Assembly: GCF_033807535.1 (NCBI RefSeq)
Contig: NZ_CP136856.1
Location: 3,255,001-3,319,000 of the forward strand
Direction: 5' to 3'
DNA from: Oceanisphaera sp. IT1-181
Lineage (GTDB): Bacteria; Pseudomonadota; Gammaproteobacteria; Enterobacterales; Aeromonadaceae
Length of the DNA stretch: 64,000 nucleotides
The notes under the pieces are model-generated. The model ran no database searches. It saw only the letters and a program-made list of their open reading frames with translations, and was not told where the DNA came from. How positions within the stretch are numbered: the first letter of the stretch is position 1; every line of letters begins with the position of its first letter. Positions 23,484 to 32,660 of this stretch are shown one piece after another. Position numbers and translations under genes: made by a program.

Positions 23484-24520
23484 ATAGCCTCCCTTGCTCG
23501 GCAGAGCTGATCACCGGTCCCGGTGACGATTAATAATAAAAAAGCCGCGCCTGCGTTATGCCCCACTGCTAGCGGCAAAGGTAAATGCCACCAAACATTG
23601 GCCACGCCTAATGCCAACTGCATCACGACTGCCAGTGCCAGCCAAGCCCCCCAATGTTGCAGTTCTCTCACCTGGTAACATCGCCACGCCAGTGTGCATA
23701 ACACTACCGCCGTTACCATGGCCCACAACCGATGAGCCACATGAATGGTGATCCGCTCATCGCTACTTAGCACCCCGTATTGATAGCTGGCGGCAGGCAT
23801 GCCATGAGGATGAAAGGCACTCCACTGCCACTGACTTAACCAGTCTCCTTGGCATACGGGTAACTCCACACAGGCTAACGCTGCATAGTTGGCGGCCGTC
23901 CAACCGCCAAGAGCTATTTGTATTATCAGCACCAGCAAAGCCACCCACCACAGCGCCAGCAACTGCCGACCATATTGCAGGTGAAGCTGTTGCTGAGAGT
24001 GCTGGTGAGAATGTTGAAGAGTGTGCAAGCGAGAACGCGGGTCGCCGTATTGGGCCGCTCGAGAGCGGGCACGGAGTAATAATAAAAACAGCAGTGCCAA
24101 AATACTAAAGCCACCCAACAAGTGACCGAGCACGATAAAGGGCAGCAAGTTAAGGGTCACGGTCAACATGCCCAAGGTGGCTTGCAAAATAACCAAAGCC
24201 AGCAATGCCCAAGCACCAGTGCAATAAGCGCGATGGCGCGCCTGCAAAGAGCACAACGCCAGCACTAAAATGATCATCCCTAAGCTGCCAGCCGCATAGC
24301 GGTGCAGCATTTCATTTCCTGCTTTGGCCAGATCAAGCGGCTTATCCGGAAAGCGACTGGCGGCCAGTTGCTGCTCAGAGGCGCTCTCGGGCACATAATT
24401 AAAACCATAACACCCAGGCCAGTCTGGGCAACCTAGGCCAGCATCGGTTAAGCGCGTGTAGGCACCCAATAACACCACCAGCAGCGTCAGCGCGAAAGCA
24501 AACAGGCAGAGTTGACGCAT
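23444..24520 (-). CDS. ctaA: Heme A synthase (COX15/CtaA)
   Basis: CtaA oxidises the C8 methyl of heme O to give heme A for the oxidase. The 358-residue protein has eight membrane segments in two four-helix repeats. The family start GAYTRLTDAGLGCPDWPGCYG is present near residue 19, with the heme-ligand histidines in EMLHRYAAGS and HVAHRLWAM and near the ends of the repeats. The loop between the halves is His- and Gln-rich (QHSHQHSQQQ), which is unusual. The ATG follows AAGGGGCTG. It lies between the small Cys-x-x-Cys protein gene and cyoE. Confidence 0.94.
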   Translation of the reverse strand: MRQLCLFAFALTLLVVLLGAYTRLTDAGLGCPDWPGCYGFNYVPESASEQQLAASRFPDKPLDLAKAGNEMLHRYAAGSLGMIILVLALCSLQARHRAYCTGAWALLALVILQATLGMLTVTLNLLPFIVLGHLLGGFSILALLFLLLLRARSRAAQYGDPRSRLHTLQHSHQHSQQQLHLQYGRQLLALWWVALLVLIIQIALGGWTAANYAALACVELPVCQGDWLSQWQWSAFHPHGMPAASYQYGVLSSDERITIHVAHRLWAMVTAVVLCTLAWRCYQVRELQHWGAWLALAVVMQLALGVANVWWHLPLPLAVGHNAGAAFLLLIVTGTGDQLCRAREAIWRETRYLSAIKQ

Positions 24521-24529
24521 AACAGCCCC

Positions 24530-25084
24530 TTATCCAGACCGTGAATAGGTTAATAAACGGCGCACATCACTGAGCAATGCCTTGGCCATCACCTGATCTT
24601 TCTGTGACAGGTCTTCTTGTAATAGGCCTTGCGGCTGCAGCTCCAATTGTAACGAGACTTGCGGTGGCTGCCCATAAAGCAGATAGCGCATGATCAAGGT
24701 ACCGGGCGGATCCGCGATATAGACAAACCCCACCTCGAGCTCAACCGTCGCCGGCATAACCAGCTGCCGCACCCGCGAACCATCTCGGCCTAAGGCCAAA
24801 ATCAGCTGCGCCAATACAGGCTCAGCTTGCGGGCAAGGCGCGCAATTGGCCGCCTGTGGCACTATTAAGCGCCACTGTGAATCCGCAGCCACTTGCCCCG
24901 TTACCCATTGGCCGTGACTGTTCACACCCGTCGTAAACCAGCCTTGCTGTAAGGTCAGCCATGCCAAACCCACGGGTAATAAAAATACCAACCATAAGGC
25001 GACAAGCGTGCAATAGCGGCGGGGCAAAGGCTGTCTCCTCCCAACCTGCCGGTGAGGCTTAAGTTTGTACTGCGGGTTATTCAT
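24530..25084 (-). CDS. Membrane-anchored CxxC protein of the cytochrome oxidase operon
   Basis: A 184-residue protein of no assigned function. It has a basic N-terminus, a single membrane segment (about residues 28-47), and an extracytoplasmic domain with QWRLIVPQAANCAPC near residue 90, followed by a helix. The CAPC motif and the WRL(I)VP strand before it recall a reduced thioredoxin/Sco fold. A similar short gene sits between SURF1 and ctaA in the Pseudomonas cox cluster, from memory. It overlaps the SURF1 gene by eight bases and so is in the same operon. A role in copper or heme handling for the oxidase is inference only. Confidence 0.75.
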   Translation of the reverse strand: MNNPQYKLKPHRQVGRRQPLPRRYCTLVALWLVFLLPVGLAWLTLQQGWFTTGVNSHGQWVTGQVAADSQWRLIVPQAANCAPCPQAEPVLAQLILALGRDGSRVRQLVMPATVELEVGFVYIADPPGTLIMRYLLYGQPPQVSLQLELQPQGLLQEDLSQKDQVMAKALLSDVRRLLTYSRSG

Positions 25085-25754
25085 GGGGCCTCCGGTAATA
25101 CCAGAATGCGGCTATACATACCGCCAACGCCATCAAAAACCACTGCACCGCGTAGCCAATATGCCGCTCAGGCCCCATCACTACCGGCTGCCACTGCTCA
25201 TGTTCAGCGCTCAGTTTTAGGACGAAAGGCAGCACAGGCTCCCCCCAGATTTGTGTCAATAACGCAGGCGCTAAGCTGGGCACCAGTGGGTGGCTCGGGA
25301 TAAATGTGAACTGACCTAATGAGATAGGTGCTTGGTAGGGACGTATCAGATGCCCAGCTAACGGTATGGGAGTGGTAATGGCAGCAATGGCGGGTAACTG
25401 GCGCCGATCGGCATCTGCTGGCTGCCAGCCCGTATCAACCATCAGCAGGCCTTGTGCCGTGGGTAAGGCGCGAATTAAACGATAACCTACCCGCCCTGCT
25501 TGTATTTGGTTATCGAGAAAAACTTCATTTCCGGTCAAGTAACGCCCGTGAGTAGCGAGCCGATAACCAAAAGGAATATCCATAGCACTGGCTTGGGCTA
25601 GGCTAATGTCACTGTTACGGCGCTGCTGCCACTCGGCTAACAGCTGGCGTTTTTCTTCGGCGCGGGACAACTGCCAACCTCCCATACCCACCATCACCAC
25701 ACTCAGCACTGCAGTCAGCATGAGTAAGCCCGCATCTTTTCCTCTACTTAACAT
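25077..25754 (-). CDS. SURF1-family oxidase assembly protein
   Basis: SURF1 proteins assist heme A insertion into oxidase subunit I. The 225-residue protein has the expected two membrane helices at its ends (about residues 11-30 and 201-219) around a periplasmic domain. The family features GWQLSRAEEKRQL, a GRYL segment, VDTGWQPADADRRQLP, and HIGYAVQWFLMALA near the C-terminal helix are present. The ATG follows AAGGAGACTGA. It lies downstream of the subunit III gene. The DUF2909-type small membrane gene common at this place in some relatives is absent. Confidence 0.92.
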   Translation of the reverse strand: MLSRGKDAGLLMLTAVLSVVMVGMGGWQLSRAEEKRQLLAEWQQRRNSDISLAQASAMDIPFGYRLATHGRYLTGNEVFLDNQIQAGRVGYRLIRALPTAQGLLMVDTGWQPADADRRQLPAIAAITTPIPLAGHLIRPYQAPISLGQFTFIPSHPLVPSLAPALLTQIWGEPVLPFVLKLSAEHEQWQPVVMGPERHIGYAVQWFLMALAVCIAAFWYYRRPHE

Positions 25755-25827
25755 TCAGTCTCCTTGGCATGCATCCCTGCTCTTCAAGTTACTGCTTGCT
25801 GTTCTCGCTTTAGAGACAGAGTGAGCT

Positions 25828-26697
25828 TTATAAAATATAAACCGTTACAAATAGGCCCAACCACACTATGTCCACAAAGTGCCAGTACCAGCTGGTCGCC
25901 TGAAAGCCAAAATGCTGCGCCGAGGTAAAATGTCCTCTTTGTACCCTGATCCACATAATCATCAGCAGTAAAGTACCCAGCATCACGTGGGCACCATGAA
26001 AGCCCGTCAATAAGAAAAAGGTGCTGCCGTAGATACCCGAATTAAATTTAAGCCCCAGCTCCTGATAAGCGTGGCTGTATTCCCATGCTTGTAATATTAA
26101 GAAAGCGATCCCAAGCAACACGGTAATTCCCAGCCACAACGTAAGAGGGCTACGTTGATTACGTCGTAACGCCAGATGTGCTAAATGCAGGGTAATTGAT
26201 GAGGTTAACAACACTATAGTGTTAATGAGCGGTAGCCCCATCCAGCTAATGGCGGTGGTTTTAATCCCTCCTGGTGTGAGCAGCAGCGGCCATTGAGGAA
26301 TAAAATCAGGCCAGAGCACCGCATGGGTCATGGCATTATTACTGGCACCGCCCAACCAAGGCACCACCAAGATACGAATGTAAAATAGCGCACCAAACAG
26401 GCCCACAAAAAACATCAGCTCTGAGAAGATAAACCACGTCATGCCGAGGCGAAAAGAGCGATCCATCTGCGCGCTATATAAGCCCGACTTTGACTCTTGG
26501 ATCACATTACCAAACCAGCCAAACAACATCACAATCATTACCAGCGTGCCTAAGATAAACACGATAGGTCCTGCCAATGGCGCTAATCCAGAAATCCAGA
26601 GCCCCGCTCCTGATGCTAATAAGAACAAGCCCAGCGCGCCCATTAACGGCCAAGGACTTTGACTCGGGACATAATACGGCTGAAATTTAACCGGCAT
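25828..26697 (-). CDS. ctaE: Cytochrome c oxidase subunit III
   Basis: Subunit III of the heme-copper oxidase. The 289-residue protein has seven membrane segments and the family signatures FRLGMTWFIFSELMFFVGLF near residue 85, FLLTGFHGAHVMLGTLLLM near residue 230, and the C-terminal SWYWHFVDIVWLGLF. It carries no heme but keeps the oxidase active and may guide oxygen or protons. The ATG follows AGGAGGCAAAC. It lies downstream of the Cox11 gene, the standard order. Confidence 0.96.
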   Translation of the reverse strand: MPVKFQPYYVPSQSPWPLMGALGLFLLASGAGLWISGLAPLAGPIVFILGTLVMIVMLFGWFGNVIQESKSGLYSAQMDRSFRLGMTWFIFSELMFFVGLFGALFYIRILVVPWLGGASNNAMTHAVLWPDFIPQWPLLLTPGGIKTTAISWMGLPLINTIVLLTSSITLHLAHLALRRNQRSPLTLWLGITVLLGIAFLILQAWEYSHAYQELGLKFNSGIYGSTFFLLTGFHGAHVMLGTLLLMIMWIRVQRGHFTSAQHFGFQATSWYWHFVDIVWLGLFVTVYIL

Positions 26698-26712
26698 GTT
26701 TGCCTCCTTGGC

Positions 26713-27237
26713 TTAGCTACTGCTGGCCCGATCACTAATGTCATACAAGGTGTAAGACAGCGTAAATATTTCTATATCTGACGGCAGCATCCGATCCACA
26801 TAAAAGCGCATCGGCATGATGGCTTCACTCTTTGCCGCCAAAGGTTGTTCTTGAAAACAAAAACATTCGGTTTTGCGTAAATAACTGGCGGCACGCCCCG
26901 GTGCAACCGATGGAATGGCCCGCAGCACTTTGTCTTTGCTACTGGGATTGGTCACCGTAAAATCAACCTGGTGCATTTCTCCGGGCCGCACCTGTAGGTG
27001 TTGTACCGACGCCGTAAACTCCCCTTGCACCCCAGTACTTTGATAGGTAATAAATTCCACCGTGACTTGGCGTTGGGTATCAACCTCATGCGACTCCGCC
27101 ACCGCTTGAGTGGCGGTTTTACCGTTGAGGCCTGTGATATCACAAAACACGTCATATAAAGGCACTAACAAAAAGCCAAAACCAAACATAACGACGGCTA
27201 ATAGCGCCAGCTGGAGTGCTTTACGATCGCGCATCAT
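26713..27237 (-). CDS. ctaG: Cytochrome c oxidase assembly protein CtaG (Cox11)
   Basis: Cox11/CtaG delivers copper to the CuB site of subunit I. The 174-residue protein has one N-terminal membrane segment (about residues 9-27, followed by PLYDVFCDITGLNGKT, the family signature) and a periplasmic domain with the copper-binding CFCF motif in RKTECFCFQEQPL. The start overlaps the end of the subunit I gene by 17 bases, indicating translational coupling. Confidence 0.96.
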   Translation of the reverse strand: MMRDRKALQLALLAVVMFGFGFLLVPLYDVFCDITGLNGKTATQAVAESHEVDTQRQVTVEFITYQSTGVQGEFTASVQHLQVRPGEMHQVDFTVTNPSSKDKVLRAIPSVAPGRAASYLRKTECFCFQEQPLAAKSEAIMPMRFYVDRMLPSDIEIFTLSYTLYDISDRASSS

Positions 27238-28843
27238 AATCTGTGACCTCCGGTGGCGTGCTAAAGGTGTGATAGGGCGCGGGCGATGCCACTGTCCACT
27301 CTAGGCCTTGGGCGCCTTCCCACGCTCGAGCTGGGGCCGGCTCACCGCCGCGAATACATTTAATAATCAGCACTACAAACAGCAATTGCGATAAGCCAAA
27401 GGCAAAGCCGCCAATACTCACTAGCGCGTTAATATCGGCAAACTGCAGCGCATAATCGGGGATCCGGCGCGGCATACCGGCGAGACCCAAAAAGTGCATC
27501 GGAAAAAACAGCACGTTGACAGAAATAATAGAGCACCAAAAATGCCACTTGCCTAAGCGTTCATTAAACATATGCCCGGTCCATTTGGGCAGCCAATAAT
27601 AGACGGCTGCAAACACCGACAACACAGCCCCCGTGACCAGCACATAATGGAAGTGCGCGACCACAAAATAGGTATCGTGATACTGAAAATCCGCAGGGGT
27701 AATGGCCAACATCAAGCCGCTAAATCCGCCAATCGTAAACAGCACGATAAAGGCGATAGAGAACAACATAGGCACTTCAAAGCTGAGTGAGCCACGCCAC
27801 ATAGTGGCCACCCAGTTAAATATCTTTACGCCGGTCGGCACCGAGATCAGCATGGTGCAATACATAAAGAATAATTCTGCGGCCACCGGCATGCCCACGG
27901 TAAACATATGATGTGCCCACACTAAAAAACTTAAACAGGCAATGGAGAGAGTGGCATACACCATGGATCTATAACCAAATAAGGGTTTGCGGCTAAAGGC
28001 AGGAACAGTGGCGGAGATAATGCCAAAGCTGGGCAAAATCATGATGTAAACTTCGGGGTGACCAAAGAACCAAAAAATATGCTGAAACAAGATGGGATCG
28101 CCGCCGCCCGCCGCGTCAAAAAAGCTGGTGCCAAAATACTTGTCGGTTAATACCATGGTCGCCGCCCCAGCCAACACCGGCATCACGGCGATCAGCAAAA
28201 ACGCCGTAATCAACCAGGTCCAGCAAAACATCGGCAGCTTCATCCACGTCATGCCTGGCGCGCGCATGTTGCAGATAGTCACTATGACGTTAATGGCGCC
28301 CATAATGGAGCTGATACCCATGATATGAATGGCAAACACAAACAAGGCCGTGCTATCTGGTGAGTAGGTCGTGGACAAAGGCGCGTAGAAAGTCCAACCA
28401 AAGTTAGGCCCGCCGCCGGGCATAAATAAAGTTGATAGCATCAGCAGAAAGGCAAACGGCAGTATCCAAAAGCTCCAGTTATTCATGCGCGGCAAGGCCA
28501 TGTCCGGCGCGCCTATCATCAGCGGGATCATCCAGTTAGCCAGCCCCACAAACGAGGGCATCACGGCGCCAAAGATCATGATCAGGCCGTGCATGGTGGT
28601 CATCTGATTAAAAAAATTGGGCTCCACTAATTGCAAGCCGGGTTGAAACAATTCGGCGCGGATCAGCATCGCCATGCCGCCGCCAATAAAAAACATACTG
28701 AGGCTAAACAACAGGTACAGCGTACCTATGTCTTTATGATTGGTAGTAAACAGCCAACGCTTAATGCCTTTGGCTGGCCCATGGGATTCGGCAGGCAAAG
28801 TTACCGGATCATGTAAGATACTGACTTTATTTAGCGGTGCCAT
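27221..28843 (-). CDS. ctaD: Cytochrome c oxidase subunit I
   Basis: The catalytic subunit carries heme a and the heme a3-CuB centre that reduces oxygen. The 540-residue protein has 12 membrane segments. The TTMHGLIMIFGAVMP segment contains the first heme a ligand His. HPEVYIMILP near residue 270 holds the CuB His and the cross-linked Tyr, the stretch WAHHMFTVG supplies two more CuB His, and YFVVAHFHYVLVTGAV supplies the heme ligands. The ATG follows TAGGGGGCTAGG, nine bases after the subunit II stop. Confidence 0.97.
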   Translation of the reverse strand: MAPLNKVSILHDPVTLPAESHGPAKGIKRWLFTTNHKDIGTLYLLFSLSMFFIGGGMAMLIRAELFQPGLQLVEPNFFNQMTTMHGLIMIFGAVMPSFVGLANWMIPLMIGAPDMALPRMNNWSFWILPFAFLLMLSTLFMPGGGPNFGWTFYAPLSTTYSPDSTALFVFAIHIMGISSIMGAINVIVTICNMRAPGMTWMKLPMFCWTWLITAFLLIAVMPVLAGAATMVLTDKYFGTSFFDAAGGGDPILFQHIFWFFGHPEVYIMILPSFGIISATVPAFSRKPLFGYRSMVYATLSIACLSFLVWAHHMFTVGMPVAAELFFMYCTMLISVPTGVKIFNWVATMWRGSLSFEVPMLFSIAFIVLFTIGGFSGLMLAITPADFQYHDTYFVVAHFHYVLVTGAVLSVFAAVYYWLPKWTGHMFNERLGKWHFWCSIISVNVLFFPMHFLGLAGMPRRIPDYALQFADINALVSIGGFAFGLSQLLFVVLIIKCIRGGEPAPARAWEGAQGLEWTVASPAPYHTFSTPPEVTDYDARS

Positions 28844-28852
28844 CCTAGCCCC

Positions 28853-29974
28853 CTATTGTCCTGCTCTGGCCTGCTCAATATCGCTGGGTTGCACCAAATC
28901 TTTGGTGTTATTACCCCAAGCGTTACGCTCATAGGTGATCACGGCCGCCAATTCTTTCGTCGACAGCTGCTTATCAAAACTTTGCATGGCGGTGCCCGTT
29001 TTACCGAACAGCACAATATGTAGGTGTGCCGCCTTGTCCTTTAAAATCAGCTCATTACCTTTAAGAGCGGGAAATGCTCCGGCAATGCCTTCGCCACTGG
29101 CTTGATGACAAGCAGCACAGGTGCGCTGATATACCTGCTCACCAAGCGTCATTAACTCAGCTTCTGTTAACTGTGCGGCCAGCTGCGCTTGCTCGGCAGC
29201 TTGGGCTTGGGCTTGCTTGGCTTGGGCGTTGGCCAGCCAAGTATCAAATTCGGCACCGGTTTTAGCTTCCACCACTATCGGCATAAAGCCATGGTCTTTG
29301 CCGCATAATTCCGCGCATTGACCACGGTAGATACCCGGCTCGTTAATGCGCGTCCAGGCTTCGTTAATAAAGCCGGGCACCGCATCTTTTTTGATGGCAA
29401 ACGCCGGCACCCACCAAGAATGGATGACATCATCAGAGGTAATTAAAAAGCGGATTTTACGATCAGTGGGCAACACTAACGGCCAATCTACTTCCAGCAG
29501 ATAGTTCTCGCCTTTAGCTACTTGGCCTTGAATTTGTTCGGGTAAAGTACCGATCCGACTATAAAAGCCGACATCTTTCTCAAAGTAGCTGTAATGCCAC
29601 TTCCACTGAGAAGCCGTAACTTGCACCGTCAGATCTGATTGGCTGGCATCTTCCATGGCGATTAGGGTGTGAGTAGCCGGAATAGCCATGCTTACCAAGA
29701 TAACGAAGGGGATCAGAGTCCAGATGATTTCTACTTTAGTACTTTCGTGAAACTGTGCGGCTTGTGCCCCTTTGGCTTTGCGATGATGAATGATGGCCCA
29801 AAACATAATGCCAAACACAATCACCCCAATCACCACACAGATCAGTAATATGGTCATGTGCAGGCCATACACTTTTTGGCTGATATCAGTCACGCCGGGG
29901 GTCATATTTAAACGAGTTTGTGCTCGTAGCGGCAGGGTTATAAGTAAAGAAAACAGCAGCAGAATCGACTTCAC
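28853..29974 (-). CDS. ctaC: Cytochrome c oxidase subunit II with fused cytochrome c domain
   Basis: Subunit II takes electrons from cytochrome c at its CuA centre. I start it at GTG 29974, giving a signal peptide (KSILLLFSLLITLPLRAQ) and 373 residues; the frame is open upstream to 30091 without a signal sequence. Two membrane segments (about residues 38-60 and 83-102) precede the cupredoxin domain, which has the CuA ligands in RGQCAELCGKDHGFMP. The C-terminal 80 or so residues add a cytochrome c domain with the heme motif CAACH near residue 300. Together with heme A synthase this indicates a caa3-type oxidase. It is the first gene of the operon. Confidence 0.93.
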   Translation of the reverse strand: MKSILLLFSLLITLPLRAQTRLNMTPGVTDISQKVYGLHMTILLICVVIGVIVFGIMFWAIIHHRKAKGAQAAQFHESTKVEIIWTLIPFVILVSMAIPATHTLIAMEDASQSDLTVQVTASQWKWHYSYFEKDVGFYSRIGTLPEQIQGQVAKGENYLLEVDWPLVLPTDRKIRFLITSDDVIHSWWVPAFAIKKDAVPGFINEAWTRINEPGIYRGQCAELCGKDHGFMPIVVEAKTGAEFDTWLANAQAKQAQAQAAEQAQLAAQLTEAELMTLGEQVYQRTCAACHQASGEGIAGAFPALKGNELILKDKAAHLHIVLFGKTGTAMQSFDKQLSTKELAAVITYERNAWGNNTKDLVQPSDIEQARAGQ

Positions 29975-30225
29975 TACGCACCCCCAAGTTTCATCCTGAA
30001 TATTGGCGTTCTGACGTTCTGTGATTATGCGAGTCGGCCTCGTACTCTTATGCAGTACTTGCAATGCCGACGTTAGGAGTAAGTAAAGCATAGCTGAGCG
30101 ATATGTGCGGAATTTTTGTGCGAAGATAAAATAAGAACAGCATGCCGATGTTGGCTAAGCGCTCAAAGTAAGCCCCTGAACAGAGGCAGATATGGCTTGA
30201 GCGGGCGATAGGCTCAGCAATAGAG
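29975..30225. other. Intergenic region upstream of the oxidase operon
   Basis: This stretch must hold the promoter for ctaC. I found no -35/-10 pair that I would defend, no regulator site I recognise, and no missed gene. Confidence 0.4.
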
Positions 30226-30264
30226 CAAAAAAAGCGTGAGCTAGCTTAAGCTAGTCTCACGCTA
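30226..30264 (-). terminator. Terminator of lexA
   Basis: AGCGTGAG and CTCACGCT enclose a second palindrome, CTAGCTTAAGCTAG. On the minus strand the structure is followed by a seven-T run. Confidence 0.85.
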
Positions 30265-30281
30265 AAATATAAGGTGATTTT

Positions 30282-30893
30282 TTAAAAGTCTGAATTGCGG
30301 ATCACGCCCACAGCTAAGCCTTCGATGATCAGCTCTTGGCTGCGCAAGTCAATTTCGATGGGGCTCAGCTCTTCGTTTTCCGGCAATAAGCTGACCTTAT
30401 TACCCTTACGTTGAAAGCGCTTCACCGTCACCTCATCGTCTAAGCGCGCCACCACGACTTGGCCATTGCGCACTTCTTGCGTCTTATGTACCGCCAGTAG
30501 ATCCCCATCCATGATGCCGATATTCTTCATGCTCATGCCTTGAACACGGAGCAAAAAGTCGGCGGCCGGATGAAACAGCGCGGGATCCAGCTGGTAATGA
30601 CTTTCTATGTGCTGTTGCGCCAAAATTGGCTCGCCTGCGGCCACGCGGCCAATCAGTGGCAAGCCCGTTTCTTCTGGCTCATCTTCAATCAGACGAATCC
30701 CCCGAGACGTACCCGGCATCATGGTAATCACACCTTTTCTGGCCAACGCTTTAAGGTGTTCTTCGGCGGCATTCGCGGATTTAAACCCCAAGATACCGGC
30801 AATTTCGGCACGGGTCGGTGGCATACCGGTTTGCTGAATATGATCTTTAATAATGTCCAGTACCTGAGACTGGCGAAGCGTGAGCGCTTTCAT
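30282..30893 (-). CDS. lexA: SOS repressor LexA
   Basis: LexA represses the SOS regulon and cleaves itself when RecA is activated by DNA damage. The 203-residue protein has the winged-helix DNA-binding domain (about residues 1-70, with TRAEIAGILGF and SANAAEEHLKAL), the Ala-Gly cleavage site in GRVAAGEP near residue 85, the catalytic Ser in VQGMSMKNIGI and the catalytic Lys in DDEVTVKRF. Two SOS boxes lie directly upstream, so it is autoregulated. Unlike in E. coli, dinF does not follow it. Confidence 0.97.
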   Translation of the reverse strand: MKALTLRQSQVLDIIKDHIQQTGMPPTRAEIAGILGFKSANAAEEHLKALARKGVITMMPGTSRGIRLIEDEPEETGLPLIGRVAAGEPILAQQHIESHYQLDPALFHPAADFLLRVQGMSMKNIGIMDGDLLAVHKTQEVRNGQVVVARLDDEVTVKRFQRKGNKVSLLPENEELSPIEIDLRSQELIIEGLAVGVIRNSDF

Positions 30894-30900
30894 AAGGCAC

Positions 30901-30936
30901 CTGTTTTTATATACAGTTAACTGTCAGTATATCCAG
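30901..30936 (-). promoter_or_regulatory. Two LexA (SOS) boxes of lexA
   Basis: CTGT-TTTTATAT-ACAG at 30901-30916 is a perfect CTGT-N8-ACAG operator. CTGT-CAGTATAT-CCAG at 30921-30936 differs from the consensus at one position. The two are four bases apart, a spacing like that in the E. coli lexA promoter. Confidence 0.93.
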
Positions 30937-31044
30937 TATGCGCAACAGAGCAAGCATAAAATCCTGCGCCCATGGCCTCAGCCTCAATCAGGCCATCATT
31001 CTCTGTTATCTGCGGCTAATCACCGCCTAAAGCAGGGTCAGTAC

Positions 31045-31956
31045 TTAGAGCAACGTCAGTACTAGGCCGACAAACACCAGCATGCCCACATAGTTGTTAT
31101 TCAAGAAAGCTCGAAAACAAGCCGCACGCTCTCGGTCGCGGATCAGTCGCTGTTGAAACACAAATAAGCCTGCCGCGCCTAATAAGCTCCAGTAAAAGAA
31201 GGCGCCTAAGGCAAACGATTGGCCGGCCGCCACCAAGAGCATCAGCGTCAGTAACTGCAATACGCCGACGATCAGCTTATCGCGGCGACCAAATAAGATG
31301 GCGGTGGATTTAACGCCAATTTGCAAGTCGTCATCCCTGTCCACCATGGCATACATGGTGTCGTAGGCGATGGTCCACGTTAGGTTGGCGGCAAATAACA
31401 GCCATAACCCTAGCGGCAAGCTGTTACTTTCTGCGGCAAATGCCATGGGAATGGCCCACGAAAAAGCAATGCCCAAAAACAGTTGCGGCAAGTGTGTGTA
31501 GCGTTTCATAAAAGGATACAGCGCCGCCCAGCCAAGGCCCGCCACCGACAGCAAAATGGTCAGTTTATTGGTGGTGAGCACCAGTAAGAAAGAAATCCCC
31601 ACCAACAAGGAAAAAAAGCCGAGTGCTTGGCGCTCCGTAAGCTCACCCGTGACCAAGGGCCGCCCATTGGTACGCTTCACATGGCCATCAATATGGCGAT
31701 CCGCATAATCATTGATCACGCACCCCGCCGAGCGCATCGAAAACACGCCCACGATAAACACTAACAGTAGCCACCAAGACGGGCGCCCGTCACCGGCAAT
31801 CCATAAGGCCCATAAGGTCGGCCAAAGCAGTAACAGCGTACCTATGGGTTTATCGAGCCGAGCCAGTGCCATGTAGGCACGCCATTTAGGTCGAGGCGGG
31901 GTAGGCACATTGGGGTTAGGCCCAGCGGGTTTAGGTGAAGTGGAGATGCTGGTCAT
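31045..31956 (-). CDS. ubiA: 4-hydroxybenzoate polyprenyltransferase
   Basis: UbiA prenylates 4-hydroxybenzoate in ubiquinone synthesis at the inner membrane. I start it at ATG 31956 behind an AGAGAG site, giving 303 residues; the upstream open frame overlaps ubiC. The two Asp-rich prenyltransferase motifs are present, NDYADRHIDGHVKRTNGRP near residue 88 and YDTMYAMVDRDDDLQIGVKS near residue 210, with about nine membrane segments. The N-terminal 25 residues are Pro-rich. It follows ubiC after five bases and shares its operon. Confidence 0.95.
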   Translation of the reverse strand: MTSISTSPKPAGPNPNVPTPPRPKWRAYMALARLDKPIGTLLLLWPTLWALWIAGDGRPSWWLLLVFIVGVFSMRSAGCVINDYADRHIDGHVKRTNGRPLVTGELTERQALGFFSLLVGISFLLVLTTNKLTILLSVAGLGWAALYPFMKRYTHLPQLFLGIAFSWAIPMAFAAESNSLPLGLWLLFAANLTWTIAYDTMYAMVDRDDDLQIGVKSTAILFGRRDKLIVGVLQLLTLMLLVAAGQSFALGAFFYWSLLGAAGLFVFQQRLIRDRERAACFRAFLNNNYVGMLVFVGLVLTLL

Positions 31957-31961
31957 GAAAT

Positions 31962-32528
31962 TTACTCTCTGTAAGAACGCGCGGCGGGCAAAAACAATTC
32001 GCTCACTAACACGCTCGCCTGGGGAATGGCCAGTACCGAGCGACGCGCCCACAGTGCTCGGCTGGTAGGTATATTAAGCGGAGAAGGATGAACTTGCTGT
32101 GCTAGCTGCTGCGACTCAAGTGCCGTCAACTGCGCAAACTCAAACTGACTGCGTATTAATTGGGGATGGTCGAACAATAATTCGCCCAAGGCTTTTGGCC
32201 CTAAGCCGCCGAGCGCAGGCACGGCTTGCAGCGCAGAATTAGAATACAGCGAGCTGGCATAAATCCAGGGTTGCTCATCGCATAACAGCAAGACTTCGCG
32301 ACAATAGCCGTGAGTTTCACCTAACCAGTTTGCTTGGCTTGGCGTAAACGGCACGTCCGCACGGGTATTCAGTAATAACACCCGAAATTGTTTACAATGC
32401 AAGCGTAAACGAGCGGTTAATGAACCCGTATCCTGTAACCAATGGTTAAGGCTGGAACTAGAACTGGGAGCCGGTTGAGCAGGGTCGGCAAACTGCCAGC
32501 GCCAATGGGCATCGACGGTAGCGTTCAC
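31962..32528 (-). CDS. ubiC: Chorismate pyruvate-lyase
   Basis: UbiC removes pyruvate from chorismate to give 4-hydroxybenzoate, the first committed step of ubiquinone synthesis. The 188-residue protein is somewhat longer than E. coli UbiC (165). It has the family segment ETHGYCREVLLLCDEQPWIYASSLY near residues 90-114 and LGPKALGELLFDHP near residue 127, with the conserved Arg-Glu and C-terminal Glu in SVLVSELFLPAA. It is the first gene of ubiC-ubiA, and its product is the substrate of UbiA. Confidence 0.93.
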   Translation of the reverse strand: MNATVDAHWRWQFADPAQPAPSSSSSLNHWLQDTGSLTARLRLHCKQFRVLLLNTRADVPFTPSQANWLGETHGYCREVLLLCDEQPWIYASSLYSNSALQAVPALGGLGPKALGELLFDHPQLIRSQFEFAQLTALESQQLAQQVHPSPLNIPTSRALWARRSVLAIPQASVLVSELFLPAARSYRE

Positions 32529-32660
32529 GGGTATTGCCTAATACTGAGGGGATAAGATAAAGATCTTAATGACAGTTTTAATTCTGAAAAACACGTATTC
32601 ACTTGACCGGCTCACACTTTGTTTAAACAATAGCCATATTATTCAGTTAGAAGGCTTACG

